The notes under the pieces were generated by a model, which worked only from the letters and a program-made list of their open reading frames with translations, ran no database searches and was not told the DNA's origin. From CAVRCT01 sp963719645 (GTDB lineage: Bacteria > Pseudomonadota > Gammaproteobacteria > DSM-16500): a DNA stretch of 64,000 nucleotides. The DNA is taken from contig CAVRCT010000001.1 of the NCBI GenBank assembly GCA_963719645.1, positions 532,449 through 596,448 of the forward strand. The letters run 5' to 3'. The translations under genes were made by a program, and so were the position numbers. Shown in pieces: positions 41,740 through 50,697 of the stretch (the first letter of the stretch is position 1; each line of letters starts with the position of its first letter).

Positions 41740-43281
41740 ATGAAATTTAATATTGAAAACTTACCAAAATCAGAAGAAGAATTAAAAAACATCATTCTTC
41801 ATCTGCAAGAAGCTCTGCATAAAAATCAAAATGAATTTGCAGAATACAAAATAAAATATGCGAATCTTCTTGAAGAGATTCGCTTATCAAAGCAACGATA
41901 TTTTTCGCCATCATCAGAAAAAAATATTTTACAGCCAGACATGTTCGATGAAGCTGGCATTGACTTGCCAGATGAAGTCAAAGAGCATATTGAAGATGAA
42001 GAAATAAAAGTTCAGTCGCATGTTCGTAAAAAACACCCAATACGCAAGCCGTTACCAGCCTATCTTCCACGTGAAGTTATAATGCACGATATATCTGAAA
42101 TGGAAAAAATCTGTGGTTGTGGCACGCCTCTAATGCATATAGGTAATGAAATTAGCGAACAACTCAAATACATCCCTGCGAAAGTCAGTGTAATCCAGCA
42201 TGTGAGACCGAAGTATGCATGTAAGCCTTGTCAAGAGAATGTAAAAATTGCACCAATGCCCGTATTGCTTTTACCAAAAAGCATCGCGACACCCGAATTA
42301 GTTGCTCATGTTGTCGTCTCAAAATATTGTGATCATCTTCCGCTTTATCGACAAGAAGAAATGTGGAAGCGCATGGAAATAGATATGCCACGCAGCAGTT
42401 TATGTGGTTGGGTGTTAAAAACTGCAGAATTTGCTGTACCTCTTGTTAGGTTATTACAAAAAATTATTATTTCTAACGATTATGTTCAAGTCGATGAAAC
42501 AAGCGTACAAGTTTTAAATGAAGTTGGACGTGATAATCGCACCAAATCTTATATGTGGGTTTATCGCGGCGGAGGAAGTAATCCTTGTATTGTTTATGAA
42601 TATCAAGAAACTCGCGGTGGTTACCACGCGCAACAATTTTTGTTGGGGTTTGAAGGCTATTTACAAAGTGATGCATTCTCCGGTTATAACTGGGCGAATG
42701 ATAAAGAAGAAATTTTACGTGTTGGATGTCACGCTCATGCAAGAAGACCATTTGCTGAGTTAGCAAAAACACAAAAAACATCTGGTCTTGCGCATGAAGC
42801 TATAAAGTTTTATCGAAAGCTTTATGCGGTTGAAAGCGAAGCACGAGATAACCAATTAACGCCAGAAGAGCGATATAAATTACGCCAAGAAAAATCTGTT
42901 CCTGTACTTGCAGCATTTAAAAAATGGCTTGATCATCACACACCTAAAACCTCAGAACAAGGCGCTATTGGTAAAGCTATTCGTTACTGTGTCGGTAACT
43001 GGACAGAATTGAATAATTATTTAATTAATGGTCGTGTCGAAATAGATAATAACCTAGTTGAAAATGCCATACGCCCATTTGCGATTGGTCGCAAAAACTG
43101 GTTATTCAATGCAAGTCCGAGTGGAGCAAAAGCAGGTGCTATCTTCTATTCGCTCATTGAAACTTGCAAAGCAAACAATATCGAACCTTATCGATATTTA
43201 TGCGCTATGTTAACTCGAATCCGTGGATGCGTTACCGAAGATGATTACCGCAAGTTGTTGCCGCAGTTTATACAGCTTTAG
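41740..43281 (+). CDS. tnpC: IS66 transposase TnpC
   Basis: 513 residues identical to those encoded at 20073-21614, with all DDE and zinc-binding motifs intact. Identity of the copies implies recent transposition or gene conversion. Confidence 0.92.
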   Translation: MKFNIENLPKSEEELKNIILHLQEALHKNQNEFAEYKIKYANLLEEIRLSKQRYFSPSSEKNILQPDMFDEAGIDLPDEVKEHIEDEEIKVQSHVRKKHPIRKPLPAYLPREVIMHDISEMEKICGCGTPLMHIGNEISEQLKYIPAKVSVIQHVRPKYACKPCQENVKIAPMPVLLLPKSIATPELVAHVVVSKYCDHLPLYRQEEMWKRMEIDMPRSSLCGWVLKTAEFAVPLVRLLQKIIISNDYVQVDETSVQVLNEVGRDNRTKSYMWVYRGGGSNPCIVYEYQETRGGYHAQQFLLGFEGYLQSDAFSGYNWANDKEEILRVGCHAHARRPFAELAKTQKTSGLAHEAIKFYRKLYAVESEARDNQLTPEERYKLRQEKSVPVLAAFKKWLDHHTPKTSEQGAIGKAIRYCVGNWTELNNYLINGRVEIDNNLVENAIRPFAIGRKNWLFNASPSGAKAGAIFYSLIETCKANNIEPYRYLCAMLTRIRGCVTEDDYRKLLPQFIQL

Positions 43282-43310
43282 CTGATTGGTGTGGATTGCG
43301 GAACGGTTAC

Positions 43311-43565
43311 AAAGATTCTGTGCCAGTGGCATCCTGCACACTTTTCTTAGACAAAGAATCCAAATCTGCAGGCATATATAATTGCGCTACTATTCCTGAA
43401 GCTAGAAATAACGGTGTTGTAACTGCATTAGCTCGAATAAGTCTCTTAACCGCATTTAATGCTGGTTATCAAACAGTTGTGTTGCAAGCGAGCCCTATGA
43501 GCAAAAATCTATTTGAAAAAATTGGGTTAGAATGCTGCTCGCCTTATAAAGTCTATTACATATAA
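43311..43565 (+). pseudogene. GNAT acetyltransferase, C-terminal part
   Basis: From the IS66 border the frame reads SVPVASCTLFLDKESKSAGI, NCATIPEARNNGVVTALAR and VLQASPMSKNLFEKIGLE. v.t.PeaRnnGv.tal (acetyl-CoA loop, motif A) and LqaS....lfeKiGl (motif B) are the GNAT fold's end. The N-terminal half has been replaced by the IS; the apparent start (MRNGYKD at 43296) lies in IS DNA. Bases 43566-43747 show no further gene. Confidence 0.78.
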
Positions 43566-43747
43566 TTTTTTGCAGCCTGAAAAGTTAGGCACGTCGCTTA
43601 AAGTCATAACTGCATTTAAGAATGCGCCTATTTTTCGAAAGAAAAAATGCATAACGTCAATTTTTTCCTCTTTTAATTTATCCAAATAAATCAATTTATT
43701 TCGATATTTTATTCCATAAATATTTTCAGCATGAAAATCTCATTCGG

Positions 43748-44094
43748 TCATTCATCCGAAATAATTACAATTGATCTCCCATCTGTTAACGTTCGTGTAA
43801 TATGTCCTTTACCTGTCAAATCAGATGCAAGAAAACATCACCAGATCTAAAAATGCGCTTTTCACCACTACTTGTTTCAACTTCCACTTCGCCTTCAAGA
43901 TAAATAATATATTGCACACGAGGCGCAGTATGCCAATCAAAACTGGCGCCCTTTTTAAAATCTCGAAACATCATTCCTTTGACTGGAAAACTTTTAGAAT
44001 ATCTACCTAATGGTTGTTCAGATTCAAAACCAGCATCAATTTCCATGAAATAAGATTTATTATCTAATCCGCTATAGATTTTTGTAAACTTCAT
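43748..44094 (-). pseudogene. Cupin-domain protein with 3' frameshift
   Basis: The gene starts with AAGGAG seven bases before the ATG and reads to RIFRSGDVFLHLI and a stop at 43816. In the next frame the sequence continues ASDLTGKGHITRTLTDGRS and IVIISDE, which is exactly the expected end of a cupin (GDV.La.DltGkGH). A single missing base near 43830 explains the break. The cupin core has FDWHTAPRVQYIIYLEGEVE (metal-binding His). A more decayed second copy lies at 52985-53130. Probably last gene of the minus-strand operon. Confidence 0.75.
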
Positions 44095-44151
44095 CTTACT
44101 CCTTTTTGCCTTGTAAGCTGTTTTTGATCACGAGATGACTGCATATTTATC

Positions 44152-45681
44152 TCATGATCTATATGTCACAACATTCTCAGTTAAAAATTCAATTTCAATC
44201 GACTCATTTTCTACACATTTGTCAAATGCCTCAATAATTTCTTCAAATGGCTTATTGCAGACTTGAGATACTAATTCTGAACTTGATCGGTAACCATCTG
44301 TTAGTAACTTTTTTTCTGATTTTCCGCGCAGTATAACATGATACTGCCCTTCAACTTTGACTTCACCTATTCCATCGCTTGCTAATAAAAAATCTTCCTG
44401 TATCTTCTCGGAAGTATACTCCAAATCGTTACCAAGTACCTGCATAAGACCCTTAGATATTATAGACCATAATCTAGTTGCCTCTTGATATGGCGCTCTA
44501 ACCACCGAAGCAGATTCAATCGGTTTAAACCTAACATTCCTGTTATCACACTCATCACAAAGAAAAACACCATTTTTTGATAGCAATCCTAGTATGTTCT
44601 TAATAACTTCGACACGCTTTTTGCTGGGCAAATGCACCAACAACCATCGACAATATATTAGATCAAACGGCGCTTGTTTCCTAAGTGTTTCAAAATCATT
44701 TACGATATCTATTTGAACAACATGTGAATTAGGAAATCTCTTAAGTGCTTTGATGGAATGCTGTACTTGAGCAGGATCACGATCAATACCCAAGTATTCT
44801 ACTTGATTGTCAGCCAAGCTGAGAACTTCAGCAGCTAGGGTACCTGAACCACACCCGAGTTCGAGAATTTTTTTCTTCCCAGTTAAGAAAGGAGAAAGAA
44901 ATCTAATTGTACTCGGATTATATAATATATTTAGACCTGCTAATCGCTTTTCTTCTAATTCGTCTTTTGCGGTGCTGTACATGTATGTTGTTTGTGATTC
45001 GGTGCTGGCTGCATCAACTGCCGCTTGAGCCAAAATTTGATTCGTGTCAACAATCGATATTCTCAAATCATCTGTATTGAAAAGCAATGGCAATTCAGTA
45101 CACGCTAAAATGATTCCATCACAATGAATTTCTTTAAGCCTATTAACAATATTGAAGACTAGCTGCCTTTTTTCTGATCTAAAAACAGCAAGTCTTTCAC
45201 CAGATACAATAATTTCGTTTAGGAGTGATTGCTCTTCAATTGTTAAAGGCAAGACTTCAATATTGGCTTCTTTTAATTTATCCTGATAAATCGAACTTGT
45301 TACTGTAGTATTTGAACCAAAAATTGCAATCCTTTTGTAATTTCTTTTAATACACTCTTTGACAGATTCATTTACAATACTGATAAGCGTGATATCTGAA
45401 TATTTCGTCTTGACACCTTCATCAATTATGCTGAATGCTCTATGAATACTATTAGCTGCTATGATTACAACTTTTGCTCCACGCTTCTGCAAATCGTCTA
45501 TAGATTGCAGAACCAGGTTAGCGATTTTATTGAGATCATTCGTTGCTAATTTATATTTTTCTGCAGAACACCCATGTGTTAAAACTTCGGAGGAATCATA
45601 CCCTCCAATTTTTTCAATATTTTTTTTACAAAGTTCGCCAGCTAACTGGCTGATTGCATATACGATGCCGATTTTTTTCAT
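44152..45681 (-). CDS. Asp/Glu racemase-like domain fused to SAM methyltransferase
   Basis: 509 residues. Domain 1 (1-225) is an aspartate/glutamate/hydantoin racemase: IGIVYAI at the start, GAKVVIIAANSIH (68-80), IAIFGSNTTVTSS, and DGIILACTELPLL (188-200) holding the second catalytic Cys194. The first catalytic Cys/Thr of the NTxH motif is Ala76 here (AANSIH). Domain 2 (about 255-420) is a class I methyltransferase: KILELGCGSGTLAAEVL (271-287), YLGIDRDPAQVQHS, FDLIYCRWLLVHLP. I do not know a characterised protein with this fusion. It follows the MFS gene by eight bases, so the pair is co-transcribed. Likely makes or modifies an amino-acid-derived metabolite. Confidence 0.8.
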   Translation of the reverse strand: MKKIGIVYAISQLAGELCKKNIEKIGGYDSSEVLTHGCSAEKYKLATNDLNKIANLVLQSIDDLQKRGAKVVIIAANSIHRAFSIIDEGVKTKYSDITLISIVNESVKECIKRNYKRIAIFGSNTTVTSSIYQDKLKEANIEVLPLTIEEQSLLNEIIVSGERLAVFRSEKRQLVFNIVNRLKEIHCDGIILACTELPLLFNTDDLRISIVDTNQILAQAAVDAASTESQTTYMYSTAKDELEEKRLAGLNILYNPSTIRFLSPFLTGKKKILELGCGSGTLAAEVLSLADNQVEYLGIDRDPAQVQHSIKALKRFPNSHVVQIDIVNDFETLRKQAPFDLIYCRWLLVHLPSKKRVEVIKNILGLLSKNGVFLCDECDNRNVRFKPIESASVVRAPYQEATRLWSIISKGLMQVLGNDLEYTSEKIQEDFLLASDGIGEVKVEGQYHVILRGKSEKKLLTDGYRSSSELVSQVCNKPFEEIIEAFDKCVENESIEIEFLTENVVTYRS

Positions 45682-45689
45682 TATTTAAC

Positions 45690-47156
45690 TCACTGTCGTT
45701 TATTTCTAGATACAATAAATAATACTTCTTTGTTATTCACAAACAAAGTAATTATAATACCAATCATAGCAACAAGAGGGATCATGATAAAAGCATAATA
45801 AAATACATTATGGCTAACACGGGCAATATTTTGAAACATGCTTATTCCATGCAATTTAAAACCATAAGCAATACACAGTGATGACAAAGCGACGCCTAAA
45901 CTAATTGATATTTGTCTACCTGCATTAAATATTGCACTCGCGCGCCCAACATCGTTTTTGTTAAATCCAATAAGACTCATGGCTTGGATAGGCGTACCAC
46001 ATAAACCGCTAAAAATGCCTCGCAAAAAAAGTATAAAAGCACCTATAAAAATCATGTTTGGTTGATTGACAAATAATATGCATAAAGTGAAAAAAGCCAC
46101 GCCTAAAAATCCGATAATAATTGGCTTGCTGGGGCCGTATTGACTAAATAGAGCAGATGAATAGCGAGAAGTACACATTGCGCCCAATGCCTGCATTCCC
46201 ATAATAAATCCACTCACCATAGCAGACATACCAATACCCACCTGAAGGTACATACCTACCAAAAAAATAGAACCAAAATGACAAATTTGAAAAGCAAACT
46301 GAATCATATTCGCTTGTAAAAATAGTGCATTTTGAAAAAATTTAATGTCCATTAAAGGTGCTAATGTATGTTTTTCATGATACAAAAAATAATATCCGGC
46401 TAATAGCGAAATTATCAAAACAACAATTGATTGTATCGTTAATCCATATTTACCAAGCGCTGAAATGAAATAAAACATTAAAATTAAGCTTATTGAAGAT
46501 AATAGAAAACCACCCAAATCAAGTGATGACGTGTCTTCAATTATTTGTTCTTTTAAGATGAGTAGTGATAATGTCACTGCAACAAAACAAATGGGAACTG
46601 CAAATAAAAATACCCACTTCCAGCTAGCCAAATGAATAATAATGCCACCTAAGAATGGAGCAATGGCAGGCGCAATTAACGTTGGAAGGAAAATAAAACT
46701 AGTAATACTTGCATACTCAGAGTGATCGAAAATTCGATAAACCATCGTCATTCCGACTGGAATAATAATTCCACCACCCAGACCTTGCAGAAATCTCAAT
46801 ATCACCATAGTCTTAAGGTTAGGAGAGAAAGCACATAACAATGAAGCAATACCAAATAATGCTGTTGCAAAAATAAATACTTTTTTTACCCCAAAACGAT
46901 CACCTAGCCAACCACTCACTGGAATACTGATTGCCAATGCTAACAAGAAACTATTAGTAATCCATTCAGTTTGTGTAATTGGTACTTTAAAATAATCAGC
47001 AAGCGTAGGTAATGTAATGTTGACAATCGTTAAATCAAGTCTATCAAGGAACAAAACACAAGTATAAATTGCAACGACTATATATCGATACTCAATCTTT
47101 TGAAAAAAAAGATGCATCGGTTTAACAAAGCTACTCTTAATGAAGTTATCGAACAT
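45690..47156 (-). CDS. MFS efflux transporter, DHA2 (14-TM) type
   Basis: 488 residues with about 14 membrane helices. LDLTIVNITLPTLADYF near helix 1 and the motif GWLGDRFGVKKVFI (loop 2-3) plus LRFLQGLGGGIIIPVGMTMV (helix 4) are typical of the EmrB/QacA drug:H+ antiporters. It probably exports the product of the adjacent biosynthetic genes or protects against it. Its end is eight bases from the racemase-methyltransferase gene and its start 19 bases after the YeiH-like gene. Confidence 0.9.
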   Translation of the reverse strand: MFDNFIKSSFVKPMHLFFQKIEYRYIVVAIYTCVLFLDRLDLTIVNITLPTLADYFKVPITQTEWITNSFLLALAISIPVSGWLGDRFGVKKVFIFATALFGIASLLCAFSPNLKTMVILRFLQGLGGGIIIPVGMTMVYRIFDHSEYASITSFIFLPTLIAPAIAPFLGGIIIHLASWKWVFLFAVPICFVAVTLSLLILKEQIIEDTSSLDLGGFLLSSISLILMFYFISALGKYGLTIQSIVVLIISLLAGYYFLYHEKHTLAPLMDIKFFQNALFLQANMIQFAFQICHFGSIFLVGMYLQVGIGMSAMVSGFIMGMQALGAMCTSRYSSALFSQYGPSKPIIIGFLGVAFFTLCILFVNQPNMIFIGAFILFLRGIFSGLCGTPIQAMSLIGFNKNDVGRASAIFNAGRQISISLGVALSSLCIAYGFKLHGISMFQNIARVSHNVFYYAFIMIPLVAMIGIIITLFVNNKEVLFIVSRNKRQ

Positions 47157-47175
47157 TTTAAATCATCCAATTTTC

Positions 47176-48135
47176 TTAACAAACCCATCCTAATAAAATA
47201 GCCATGAGTGTAATGCTAGCCATCATTATCCATAAAATAAATCCTTGAATAAATGGCTTGATTCCAACGCTGCTAAAAGTAGAACGAACAAATGTACTAC
47301 CGATCAGAAATAACGTCAGTACTAACGTTCTTTTCGCCAACGTGCTGACAAAAATTCCTGCCGAATGCAAACTCGGTACCCATGTAACAAGTGCGGCTGC
47401 TAATAAGAAACCCACAATAAACAAAGGAATCTTGGGTTTTTTCACCACTCCATCGTTATCTCTGCGACTCCAAATAAGTCCTATAACTAATGCAACTGGC
47501 ACAATCCATAATGCACGAGCCAATTTAACCGTTGTCGCAATTTCTACCGCATGCGATCCATACTGCAATGCAGAACCAATCACTGAACTCGTATCATGAA
47601 TCGCTAGCGCACTCCAAAATCCAAATTGTGTCTGCGTCAAACCAAAGTAATGACCGAGCGGAGGAAATATAAATAAGGCTGATGCATTTAAGAGAAAAAC
47701 GATTGCCAGCGAAACTGATATTTCATGCGATTTAGCATTAATAATTGGCGCTGTTGCAGCGATGGCACTTCCACCACAAATCGCTGTTCCAATAGTAGTA
47801 AGCAGAGAAATATTTTCGGTCATTTTTAAAAATCTGCCGATAACAAGCCCAATAATAATAGTAGTTACTATACCAATTACCGTATAGCCAATTCCATGCA
47901 AACCCTCGTGACCGATCACAGCTAAATTCATTCCGGCTCCTAATCCAATCACTGAAAGCTGAAGTAAACGCTGCGTCCAGCTTCGAGTTAAGCTAAGCCA
48001 CGGATTACCAAATAACAATGAAAAAATAATTCCAATAAATAAAGCGGTTGTGGCAGAGATAAAAGAGCTCAGACATAATAATACTAGTATTACAAAAAGG
48101 ATGCGTGACACGATTGAAAGACTTTCTTTATACAT
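47176..48135 (-). CDS. YeiH-family (UPF0324) membrane protein
   Basis: 319 residues with about 10 membrane helices. FIGIIFSLLFGNPWLSLTR, LQLSVIGLGAGMNLAVIG, IGTAICGGSAIAATAPIIN and FWSALAIHDTSSVIGSALQY are the conserved YeiH blocks. Members have been proposed as sulfate or small-anion exporters; substrate here is unknown. Same strand and close spacing with the MFS gene. Confidence 0.88.
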   Translation of the reverse strand: MYKESLSIVSRILFVILVLLCLSSFISATTALFIGIIFSLLFGNPWLSLTRSWTQRLLQLSVIGLGAGMNLAVIGHEGLHGIGYTVIGIVTTIIIGLVIGRFLKMTENISLLTTIGTAICGGSAIAATAPIINAKSHEISVSLAIVFLLNASALFIFPPLGHYFGLTQTQFGFWSALAIHDTSSVIGSALQYGSHAVEIATTVKLARALWIVPVALVIGLIWSRRDNDGVVKKPKIPLFIVGFLLAAALVTWVPSLHSAGIFVSTLAKRTLVLTLFLIGSTFVRSTFSSVGIKPFIQGFILWIMMASITLMAILLGWVC

Positions 48136-48228
48136 AAGTTTACCAGTTATCTGTCAAATTAAAGAGAATAATACTTAATATTGCATGCAAGCTTGTCAAA
48201 AACATACCTTACACGTGTTGTGAAAAAA

Positions 48229-48534
48229 TTAACTCAATAAATCCAATAAAGGTTTACGCGCTTCTGGACCATAAGCAACGCTGCCAACAGGAACACTATG
48301 CTCTATGGCTTCAGAAACCTTTGAAATCCATAACGGACCAAATCCACCGCATAATTCAATCATCTGGGCACCATTTGCGATTGCTTCTTTTGCGACAATA
48401 ATAACATCTTCCTTGCAAGAAAAGTCGATTCCAATTGCAGTAAATGTTAGATTTTCAGTTTTTATTACAGATTGATGCTGCTGAGGATTAAGCCCAGGGC
48501 CTAAGAAAATATAAGCAAAATTATTAAATCTCAT
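48229..48534 (-). CDS. DUF6506-family small protein
   Basis: 101 residues from the ATG at 48534 (in-frame upstream ATGs exist at 48564 and 48603; the protein homology begins here with RFNNFAYIFLGPGLNPQQHQ). AKEAIANGAQMIELCGGFGP and VPVGSVAYGPEA match DUF6506, a small family of unknown function with a conserved xLCGGFG segment. It is in the same run as the transporters. Confidence 0.75.
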   Translation of the reverse strand: MRFNNFAYIFLGPGLNPQQHQSVIKTENLTFTAIGIDFSCKEDVIIVAKEAIANGAQMIELCGGFGPLWISKVSEAIEHSVPVGSVAYGPEARKPLLDLLS

Positions 48535-48592
48535 AATTATGATCGCTCCAATATTAAATGACATGTCTGTTCGTAGATAAGTGCTCTTTGAT

Positions 48593-49549
48593 TCATGATT
48601 CATTTAAAAGCTTTTTTGAAGCTAAGACCAATCTACGTCGTTGATATAAATTATTTAAAATAAGCGCACTCGCCGTAAATGCCACTCCTAAAATTTGGCC
48701 TGATGTTGGAACAACTCCTATCATAGTTGACACTATAAAAGCTGTTATCGGCACAACATCCATAAAAAGTACGCCATTAATTGGAGTAATAATTTTGTTA
48801 CCTTGATTCCAACTTAAAACGCCCACGAATCCAGCAATTAGTGATGTATAAAGGAGATCTGGAAAAATATTTATTAGAGAAGATACAGTCGGTAATGAAA
48901 TATTCCCGTGCATAATCAATATAACAGTTACAAAATAAATAGTTGGTAATCCATATAGTGTACTTAATGCTGTATATTTCACAGGTGACCATGTAGGAAA
49001 ATAAGAAGCACCTATCGTATATATTACCCAACACAACGCACCAACAATCATTAGTAAATTTGCCACATAATTACCTGGCATCGTTAAGAGCAGCTCGATA
49101 TTTCCTTTTGTAATAACGAGCAGCACACCAACTAATGACATCAAAATAAAACCAAACGAAAAACTGGCTGGTCTTATTCCTTTTAATATCCAATTAACAA
49201 GCAATCCTAATAACGGCATTGTTGCCATCATCATTGAGGCACTTAAAGCGCCTTCTTGTCCCGCTAGCTTCTGCCCTAAAAATACAAAAAAACCAAACCC
49301 TGCAAAACCTGCTGAGCCAAAAATCCAAAGTAAAAAAATATTTCCATCAACTTTATAAGATGATTTTCCTTCTTTGTAATAAAGGAATATTAGAAAGACT
49401 ACGACTGCCAACGTGTAACGCAGTGCTGTAAAAGTAAATGGATCAATTATTTTTAATACATGACTCATTATGGGAAACATTGTGCCCCACGATAAAGTAG
49501 CTATTAAACAAAAAATGGCGCCTGTGAAATAATTGCTATTCTTTTGCAT
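48593..49549 (-). CDS. EamA/DMT-type metabolite transporter
   Basis: 318 residues, 10 membrane helices in two EamA repeats: SWGTMFPIMSHVLKIIDPFT with ALRYTLAVVVFLIFLYY in the first, and GALCWVIYTIGASYFPTWSP with WNQGNKIITPINGVLFMDVVP in the second. DMT carriers of this type export amino acids and small metabolites. It is the promoter-proximal gene of the minus-strand operon and is divergent from the regulator at 49894. Confidence 0.9.
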   Translation of the reverse strand: MQKNSNYFTGAIFCLIATLSWGTMFPIMSHVLKIIDPFTFTALRYTLAVVVFLIFLYYKEGKSSYKVDGNIFLLWIFGSAGFAGFGFFVFLGQKLAGQEGALSASMMMATMPLLGLLVNWILKGIRPASFSFGFILMSLVGVLLVITKGNIELLLTMPGNYVANLLMIVGALCWVIYTIGASYFPTWSPVKYTALSTLYGLPTIYFVTVILIMHGNISLPTVSSLINIFPDLLYTSLIAGFVGVLSWNQGNKIITPINGVLFMDVVPITAFIVSTMIGVVPTSGQILGVAFTASALILNNLYQRRRLVLASKKLLNES

Positions 49550-49893
49550 ACCTTCCTCTTTTGAAAAGCTGCAGGTAGTGATAAATTTTGCTATCTAACA
49601 CCCCAGCTATAAAATAACTAATCCATAACTTTCTGCGACCTTAATCTCCCCATCACATTTCCACAAAACTCCCAAAGTGATAAAATAAAGTAATAATATG
49701 CTGATGTCAATTACTAATAGTATTTTATTATTTCTTTAGTAATTACCATAAATCAAGGCTTTTTTTAAATCACAAAGGAATTAATCCATTTAATTCATTA
49801 AGTTATATGTAATAATCTTACAAATAGAACCTCACCTTGCATTAATACGGAAAAAATATGATAATTACTTAAGTAAATTAGAGGAAATCGAAA
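49550..49893. promoter_or_regulatory. Divergent intergenic control region
   Basis: 344 AT-rich bases between the divergent EamA gene and the XRE-type regulator gene, without any coding frame. It must hold the promoters of both transcription units. Several AATTACTTAAG/TAATTAC-like stretches (for example TAGTAATTACC near 49738 and ATAATTACTTAAG near 49860) could be operator half-sites, but I cannot assign -35/-10 boxes with confidence. Confidence 0.4.
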
Positions 49894-50559
49894 GTGGCAC
49901 ATGAAATGAATTTAGCTTCAACAATAGTGCTAAACGAAACCTTGGCATCGAATTTGCGTAGATTGATGCAAACTCATCGCATTAACGAATGCGCTCTTTC
50001 ACGACAAACAACAATACCACAACCGACTTTGCATAAAATTCTATCGGGAAAAACCAATGATCCAAGAGCATCTACTCTCAAATCTCTAGCTGCCTATTTT
50101 AAAGTATCTATTGAAGAGCTTTTATATGGAACCCCCACTACGAAATCTCAAAACAGCTCCGTTCAAACCCAATTGATCGCTGTCATTTCATGGAGTGACT
50201 GCATTAATGTTCAAAAGTCTATTGATGAACATACACCAACACATTGGAATAAATGGATAGTTAGTGAATTCTTGTCAAATAAAGCTTTTGCTCTTACCAG
50301 CAAAGCATCGATGGATGCGCGATTTCCCAAGGGAACCATTTTTATAGTGGATCCCACTGGCACAGCTGAAGATGGAGATTTAGTGATTGTACATTTCCCT
50401 AATACCTCAGAAGCTACAATCAGAGAACTTTCAGTTGACGGACCATCAAAGTTTCTTCTTCCGATTTGCCCTAATTCATCAATATGCACGCTTGATGACA
50501 ATATTAACATTTTAGGAATAGTGAGACAGACTAGATTCTTTTTTGAAAAGAAGATTTGA
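49894..50559 (+). CDS. XRE-HTH regulator with S24/LexA-like C-terminal domain
   Basis: 221 residues. The N-terminal HTH is NLRRLMQTHRINECALSRQT, then TIPQPTLHKILSGKTNDPRA (20-60). The C-terminal S24 domain has TSKASMDARFPKGTIFIVDP with Ser139 in the nucleophile position, and GDLVIVHFPN...ATIRELSVDG, where the catalytic Lys expected in this strand is Arg177. A cI/LexA-like fold that may not self-cleave is therefore likely; it could sense a ligand or partner. GTG start with GAGGAAAT upstream. Divergent to the transporter operon and upstream of the peptidase gene, so the best candidate for cluster control. Confidence 0.82.
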   Translation: MAHEMNLASTIVLNETLASNLRRLMQTHRINECALSRQTTIPQPTLHKILSGKTNDPRASTLKSLAAYFKVSIEELLYGTPTTKSQNSSVQTQLIAVISWSDCINVQKSIDEHTPTHWNKWIVSEFLSNKAFALTSKASMDARFPKGTIFIVDPTGTAEDGDLVIVHFPNTSEATIRELSVDGPSKFLLPICPNSSICTLDDNINILGIVRQTRFFFEKKI

Positions 50560-50697
50560 AAAATTTCGTATCATGTCTTGTTCTCTTTATTAAAACCAGC
50601 ACATGCTAGATTTATTAAATACGGTTATCTATACTTTTGAAACATTAAGCTTGAATATACATCAAATACTCTTGTATAGAAAAAACAAGGAAGCAAA

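Larger units (their letters stand above)
40960..43310 (+). mobile_element. IS66-family element (second type), copy 2
   Basis: 2351 bp, from GTAAGCGTTTAGCC to GCGGAACGGTTAC, with the same length and gene products as the copy at 20044-22394 but opposite orientation. The flanks (GTTTTTTA, AAAGATTC) lack a target repeat. It has removed the 5' part of a GNAT gene at its right side. Confidence 0.9.
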
